A stretch of 36,334 nucleotides of DNA, taken from the NCBI RefSeq assembly GCF_019052655.1, contig NZ_JAHQVB010000014.1, forward strand, positions 1 to 36,334. The letters are read 5' to 3'. Of this stretch, positions 32,546 through 36,334 are shown piece by piece. The stretch comes from Holdemanella porci. Its GTDB lineage: Bacteria > Bacillota_I > Bacilli_A > Erysipelotrichales > Erysipelotrichaceae. The notes beneath the pieces are model-generated. The model was not told the DNA's origin. It saw only the letters and a program-made list of their open reading frames with translations, and did not search any database. Numbering within the stretch: position 1 is the first letter of the stretch; every line of letters begins with the position of its first letter. The position numbers were made by a program, and so were the translations under genes.

Positions 32546-33484
32546 ATGAGTTTCAGCTTATCTGATATTACATTCCTAATTCGATTATTATTGGATATTT
32601 TAGTAGTATGGGGATTGATATATTCTGGACTAAGAATTGTGCGTAATAATTCACGTACGATCCAACTTGTGAAGGGTGTATTGATTATCGTTTTAATCAA
32701 GGCTTTAGCCGTATGGCTAGGCTTAAATGCTTTAAATTATTTGATTGAAATGTTCTTGAATTGGGGAGTTGTCGTTATTTTGGTTGTTTTCCAACCTGAA
32801 ATTCGTGGTATGTTGGAGAAAGTTGGTAAAACAACAGCCATCTTAACAACGGATGTCTCCGTTTCACAAATTCAACAAATGATCAATGAATTGGTAGAGG
32901 CATGCGCAGAAATGTCAAAATCAAAGACAGGAGCCTTGATTTCTATTGAAAGAACACAGAGCTTGTCCGATTTTATTCGTACAGGAATTGTGATGGATTC
33001 AGAAGTTTCAACTGAATTATTAGGAACAATATTTCAGTATGGAACACCAATGCATGATGGTGCCGTTATTATTCAGGGGAATAAAATAGCGTGTGCAGCA
33101 GCTTATTTTCCTCCAACCACAAAGGATCTTCCTAGTAAGTATGGAGCAAGACATAGAGCGGCTGTCGGCATTAGTGAAATTACAGACTCAATCACAATTA
33201 TTGTGAGTGAAGAAACAGGAAATATTTCAGTTGCGGTCAACGGCCAGTTAACGCAATATCCACCAGAAGGTTTACAGCGTTATCTAACAAATATGTTAGT
33301 GACAGAATCAAGTCAAAATCCGTCTTCAATTCTTGTTCCTATGTTGTCTCAGGCCAAGTCCATGGGCAAACGTGCTAAAAAGCAGACTGAGGACGCAAAT
33401 AAGGATGAGCGTGTGAAGGCAATTGAAATTGTGAATTTATATGAACAGAAAAAGGAGGGCAGTCAACATGGAATCTCCAAATAA
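32546..33484 (+). CDS. cdaA: Diadenylate cyclase CdaA
   Basis: CdaA makes cyclic di-AMP from two ATP at the membrane, controlling potassium and wall homeostasis. The 312-residue protein has three N-terminal membrane helices (about 8-30, 40-60 and 65-85) and a DAC (DisA_N) domain. The active-site motifs are DGA (171-173, MHDGAVII) and RHR (202-204, GARHRAAVG). A strong AAGGGGG precedes ATG 32546. It overlaps cdaR by 17 bases, as in other Bacillota where cdaA, cdaR and glmM form a conserved operon whose products interact. The C-terminal tail of about 40 residues is lysine-rich and variable. Confidence 0.98.
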   Translation: MSFSLSDITFLIRLLLDILVVWGLIYSGLRIVRNNSRTIQLVKGVLIIVLIKALAVWLGLNALNYLIEMFLNWGVVVILVVFQPEIRGMLEKVGKTTAILTTDVSVSQIQQMINELVEACAEMSKSKTGALISIERTQSLSDFIRTGIVMDSEVSTELLGTIFQYGTPMHDGAVIIQGNKIACAAAYFPPTTKDLPSKYGARHRAAVGISEITDSITIIVSEETGNISVAVNGQLTQYPPEGLQRYLTNMLVTESSQNPSSILVPMLSQAKSMGKRAKKQTEDANKDERVKAIEIVNLYEQKKEGSQHGISK

Positions 33485-34262
33485 GAAGAGCCCTTCTGTA
33501 TGGTTTAATGAGTTGCGTGGTTTACTGACTTTGATATTTCAAAAAGTTAGTAAACTCGTAGACCGTGTATTATTTGATAAAAAAGGATCTGTAATTATTT
33601 CTTTGGTTTTATCCATCATGATTTGTGTTGTGATCAACTATGAAGATATTAGTTTAAAATTGTTTAACGATACCAGAACAACTGTGGATCTAAGAAATGT
33701 AGCTGTTGAAGTACTAGCAGATACAGATAAATATGATGTGGCTGGTGTGCCAAGTACAGTAGATGTTTCATTAACTGGAGATGCGACAAGTATTCAGGTA
33801 TTCCGTTCAAAGGGTAGTGTGCAAGTCGTAGCTGACTTGAAAAAATATTCGGAAGGTGAAAATATCATCAATTTAAAGGTAAAGAATTTGCCAGAAAAAA
33901 TTGAAGCTGTTGTAGATCCTGCTACAATTGATGTTACACTTTCTAAAAAAGTTACAAAATCATTCACAATCCAACCAGAATTGTTGGTGGGATCAAATCA
34001 AAAGGTAACTGATTTTGAAACACCTACATTAGATGTGATGACAGTTAAGATTACGGCAAGCCAGAATCAATTGAATTCAATTCGAATTGTGAAGGCGTTG
34101 ATTGACTGTACAGGTCAAATTCAAGATTTTGAGGCTAATGCAGCGTTGGCGGCTTATGATGCGAAGGGTAATCGAGTAAATGTTACACTATCACCAGAGA
34201 CAGTACATGCAAGTGTGAAATTAGCTAAAAATACATCATCAGACAAGGAGGATTCAGAGTAA
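33468..34262 (+). CDS. cdaR: CdaR, YbbR-domain regulator of CdaA
   Basis: A 264-residue membrane protein with one N-terminal helix (about 40-58) and an outer part made of YbbR-like beta domains (roughly 65-145 and 150-245), each of about 80-90 residues. CdaR binds CdaA and modulates c-di-AMP formation. It is much shorter than the B. subtilis protein (about 480 residues), with two rather than four YbbR domains by this reading. ATG 33468 follows AAAGGAGGG and overlaps cdaA; a start nine codons earlier is less suitable. Its stop codon shares one base with the glmM start. Confidence 0.93.
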   Translation: MESPNKKSPSVWFNELRGLLTLIFQKVSKLVDRVLFDKKGSVIISLVLSIMICVVINYEDISLKLFNDTRTTVDLRNVAVEVLADTDKYDVAGVPSTVDVSLTGDATSIQVFRSKGSVQVVADLKKYSEGENIINLKVKNLPEKIEAVVDPATIDVTLSKKVTKSFTIQPELLVGSNQKVTDFETPTLDVMTVKITASQNQLNSIRIVKALIDCTGQIQDFEANAALAAYDAKGNRVNVTLSPETVHASVKLAKNTSSDKEDSE

Positions 34263-35596
34263 TGGGTAAGTATTTTGGAACAGATGGAGTTCGTGGAAGA
34301 GCGAATGAAGGTTTAACTTTGGATATGTCCATTAAAATTGGACAATATTTAGGCTGGTATTATGGAAAAGAAAAACATGCGAAAATCTTGATTGGTAAAG
34401 ATACAAGACTTAGTGGAGACATGTTTGAATTAGGTCTTGCGGCGGGTGCTACAAGCATGGGGGCTCAAGTCTATTTATTAGGTGTATGTCCAACTCCGGC
34501 TATATCTTATTTGGTTCGTAAAGAACGCTTTGATTGTGGAATCATGGTAAGTGCAAGTCACAATCCGTATTATGATAATGGAATCAAGTGTTTTAACCAC
34601 AATGGAGAGAAGATGGAAGAAGAACTTCTTATTGAAGTTGAAAAATTTATGGATGGATTAACCGATTTAGATCTAGTGACTGGAGATCACATTGGAGAAT
34701 ATTTCGAATGGGAAGATGGACTAGAAATCTATATGAGCTGGTTAAAAGAATGTGTTCCTGTAGATTTATCTGGTATGAAGATTCTTTGTGACTTGGCAAA
34801 TGGGTCTGCGACAAGTACGGCGGTAGAAACATTGGATTCTTTAGGTGCTACAGTAGATGCCATCAGCAATTCACCAAATGGAATCAACATCAACAATAAG
34901 TGTGGATCTACACATCCTGAAGGACTACAAAGAATGATGCGTGAAGGGGACTATGATATTGGTTTGGCATTTGATGGCGATGCCGATCGTTTGATCATGG
35001 TGGATTCAGATGGAAAGCTTTGCGATGGAGACTACATCTTATATATTTGTTCTCGCTACATGAAATCAATCAATCATTTAAACAAGAATATGGTTGTCAC
35101 AACGGTTATGGCAAACCTAGGTTTATATAAGGCTTTAGATGCCAATAAGATTGATTATATTCAAACGGCAGTAGGAGATAAGTATGTATTTGAAGAAATG
35201 CAGAAGAATGACTACTGGGTTGGTGGAGAACAAAGTGGACACATCATTTTCTTAGAACATGAAGTAACGGGTGATGGTTTAATGACGGCATTAAAGATTC
35301 TAGAAATCATGAAAGCTACAGGAAAATCATTAAAGGAATTAAGTGAAGGATTGTTTATTTATCCACAGTTATTAAAGAATGTGACTGTTAAAGATAAGAA
35401 TGCATGTCTAGAAAGTAAAGAACTACAAGAAGTTGTAGATGCAGTTGCGAATGATTTAGGAAATGAAGGACGTATCTTAGTTCGTCCAAGTGGGACAGAA
35501 CCATTGATTCGTGTCATGGTGGAAGCGAAGACAGATGAGTTATGTGCTCAATATGTTAAGCGTGTTACAGATTTCTTAGAAGAAAATAATTTTTAG
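34262..35596 (+). CDS. glmM: Phosphoglucosamine mutase
   Basis: GlmM converts glucosamine-6-phosphate to glucosamine-1-phosphate for UDP-GlcNAc and peptidoglycan synthesis. The 444-residue protein starts MGKYFGTDGVRGRANEG. The phosphoserine is S99 in VSASHNPYYDNG, the metal loop is FDGDADR (near 238-244), the sugar loop is GGEQSGHI, and RPSGTEPLIRVMVEA is at the C-terminus. Length is normal. It begins on the last base of the cdaR stop (TAATG). In other species GlmM binds and inhibits CdaA, linking wall precursor supply to c-di-AMP. Confidence 0.98.
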   Translation: MGKYFGTDGVRGRANEGLTLDMSIKIGQYLGWYYGKEKHAKILIGKDTRLSGDMFELGLAAGATSMGAQVYLLGVCPTPAISYLVRKERFDCGIMVSASHNPYYDNGIKCFNHNGEKMEEELLIEVEKFMDGLTDLDLVTGDHIGEYFEWEDGLEIYMSWLKECVPVDLSGMKILCDLANGSATSTAVETLDSLGATVDAISNSPNGININNKCGSTHPEGLQRMMREGDYDIGLAFDGDADRLIMVDSDGKLCDGDYILYICSRYMKSINHLNKNMVVTTVMANLGLYKALDANKIDYIQTAVGDKYVFEEMQKNDYWVGGEQSGHIIFLEHEVTGDGLMTALKILEIMKATGKSLKELSEGLFIYPQLLKNVTVKDKNACLESKELQEVVDAVANDLGNEGRILVRPSGTEPLIRVMVEAKTDELCAQYVKRVTDFLEENNF

Positions 35597-35611
35597 AAAG
35601 AGGGTGGCCCA

Positions 35612-36271
35612 ATGAAAAGAGTCATTAGTATTGTTGAAGACGAGAAGGATATCAATAATCTAGTTGCCCAATACTTACGAAAAGAAGGATATGAGGTTCA
35701 TTCTTACTATACATACGAAGAGGCAAGTGCACATGTTGCGGATGATGATGTGCATTTGTGGATCTTAGATATTATGTTGGATGACAAATCTGGTTTTGAC
35801 TTGATTGAAGAAATTCGTCTTCAAGGACCAGAAACGCCAGTTATCTTTATGTCTGCGCGTGATAAAGAATTTGACCGTATTATTGGATTAGAGAAAGGCT
35901 GCGATGACTATATCACAAAACCATTTTCACCTAAAGAATTAGTATTAAGAGTCAACAATATTATTAAGCGTGCTTATCGTGATGATAATAATCGCATTAG
36001 CATTGATGGATATGAATTGGATGAAGAACAACGAAAAATCTATGCGGACAATGTAGAAATTGAATTAACGACAAAGGAATTTGACTTGTTGATGATGTTT
36101 ATCAAAAACAAAGGAATTGCCTTCTCACGTGATAAAATTCTTGAAAATGTTTGGGATGAAAACTACTTTGGTAGTGATCGTGTCGTAGATGATACTTTGC
36201 GTCGTTTGCGTAAAAAACTTCCAAATTTAAACATTCATACAATCTATGGATATGGATATCGTTTAGGGTGA
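35612..36271 (+). CDS. OmpR/PhoB-family response regulator, no kinase visible
   Basis: A 219-residue two-component regulator. The receiver domain has the acidic pair E9-D10/E11 (SIVEDEKD), phosphoacceptor D53 (LDIML) and K103 (ITKPF). The C-terminal winged helix (about 125-219) ends in RVVDDTLRRLRKKL and IYGYGYRLG. A ribosome-binding AGAGGGTGG precedes ATG 35612, 15 bases after glmM, so it may be cotranscribed with the cdaA operon. The usual partner histidine kinase would be expected directly downstream, but only 63 bases remain, and these hold repeated sequence that may belong to a mobile element. The kinase may therefore be displaced or outside the window. Confidence 0.93.
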   Translation: MKRVISIVEDEKDINNLVAQYLRKEGYEVHSYYTYEEASAHVADDDVHLWILDIMLDDKSGFDLIEEIRLQGPETPVIFMSARDKEFDRIIGLEKGCDDYITKPFSPKELVLRVNNIIKRAYRDDNNRISIDGYELDEEQRKIYADNVEIELTTKEFDLLMMFIKNKGIAFSRDKILENVWDENYFGSDRVVDDTLRRLRKKLPNLNIHTIYGYGYRLG

Positions 36272-36334
36272 TACAAATGGGGTAACCAAAATCATTTAGG
36301 GTTTTAGCGCAATCATTTGGGGTCTAGTTCGGGG
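36271..36334. repeat. Short direct repeats at window edge, possibly the end of an insertion sequence
   Basis: The motif AATCATTTAGGGT (36290-36302) recurs as AATCATTTGGGGT (36311-36323), 21 bp apart. A related ACAAATGGGGT (36273-36283) precedes them, starting within two bases of the response regulator stop codon. Arrays of such terminal repeats are seen at the ends of IS21-family elements. The element itself is not in the window, so this is tentative. Confidence 0.35.

Overview
The window reads as a chromosomal segment of a low-GC, anaerobic member of the Bacillota (Firmicutes). The gene content (rubrerythrin, ferritin, oxygen-labile NadA, T-box, FMN and fluoride riboswitches, the cdaA-cdaR-glmM operon, FtsEX) and the strong A+T bias fit a gut Erysipelotrichia-like organism. 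That placement is inferred from style and content, not from a marker-gene comparison. Genes are tightly packed. Many stop codons lie inside intrinsic terminators, and several mRNAs appear to be leaderless.

Layout. 1-365: frameshifted remnant of an Rpn/PD-(D/E)XK transposase-type gene, then a fluoride riboswitch. 366-3512: a cation/proton antiporter under that riboswitch, converging on coaBC-coaX (coenzyme A synthesis). 3688-6315: glycerate kinase, thioredoxin-like lipoprotein and asparaginase. 6393-8794: pyrophosphatase-like protein with an altered active site, rubrerythrin, a small unknown protein, flavodoxin and ferritin (redox and iron handling). 8863-12493: nadA-nadB-nadC-niaR, de novo NAD synthesis with its candidate repressor and a palindrome over the promoter. 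12538-15107: CPBP intramembrane protease and a DUF2130 coiled-coil protein. 15206-15458: tRNA-Ile and tRNA-Ala. 15478-15954: DNA alkyl transferase. 16024-18588: leucine-type T-box controlling a YkvI-like transporter and a GldA/HcxA-like dehydrogenase. 18653-19630: membrane-anchored Mrr-like nuclease on the minus strand. 19805-25176: ftsX1, M23 hydrolase, ftsE, ftsX2 and the S41 protease ctp, a cell-wall hydrolase control unit with two different FtsX proteins. 25224-27197: uvrB. 27226-28866: FMN riboswitch, ribU and a creatininase-family hydrolase. 28887-30108: LytTR regulator followed by an apparently non-coding, highly structured RNA of about 450 nt. 30134-32523: cytoplasmic gamma-glutamyltransferase and a HAD phosphatase. 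32546-36271: cdaA-cdaR-glmM (c-di-AMP and cell-wall precursor) and an OmpR-type response regulator. 36272-36334: repeated sequence that may be the end of a mobile element.

The most interesting part is the LytTR/RNA pair at 28887-30108. The regulator's own promoter and the promoter of the RNA each carry two copies of a kTTyAC core in the same orientation, exactly 21 bp apart, which is the usual geometry of LytTR-domain binding sites. In the first case the second copy sits between -35 and -10 (possible autorepression). In the second case both copies lie upstream of a promoter with a perfect -10 and a poor -35 (possible activation). This resembles the AgrA-RNAIII arrangement in logic, but no agrBD-type genes are present and the RNA matches no class recognised by eye. 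Other leads are the T-box transporter/dehydrogenase module, the paired FtsX proteins, and the creatininase-family enzyme under FMN control.
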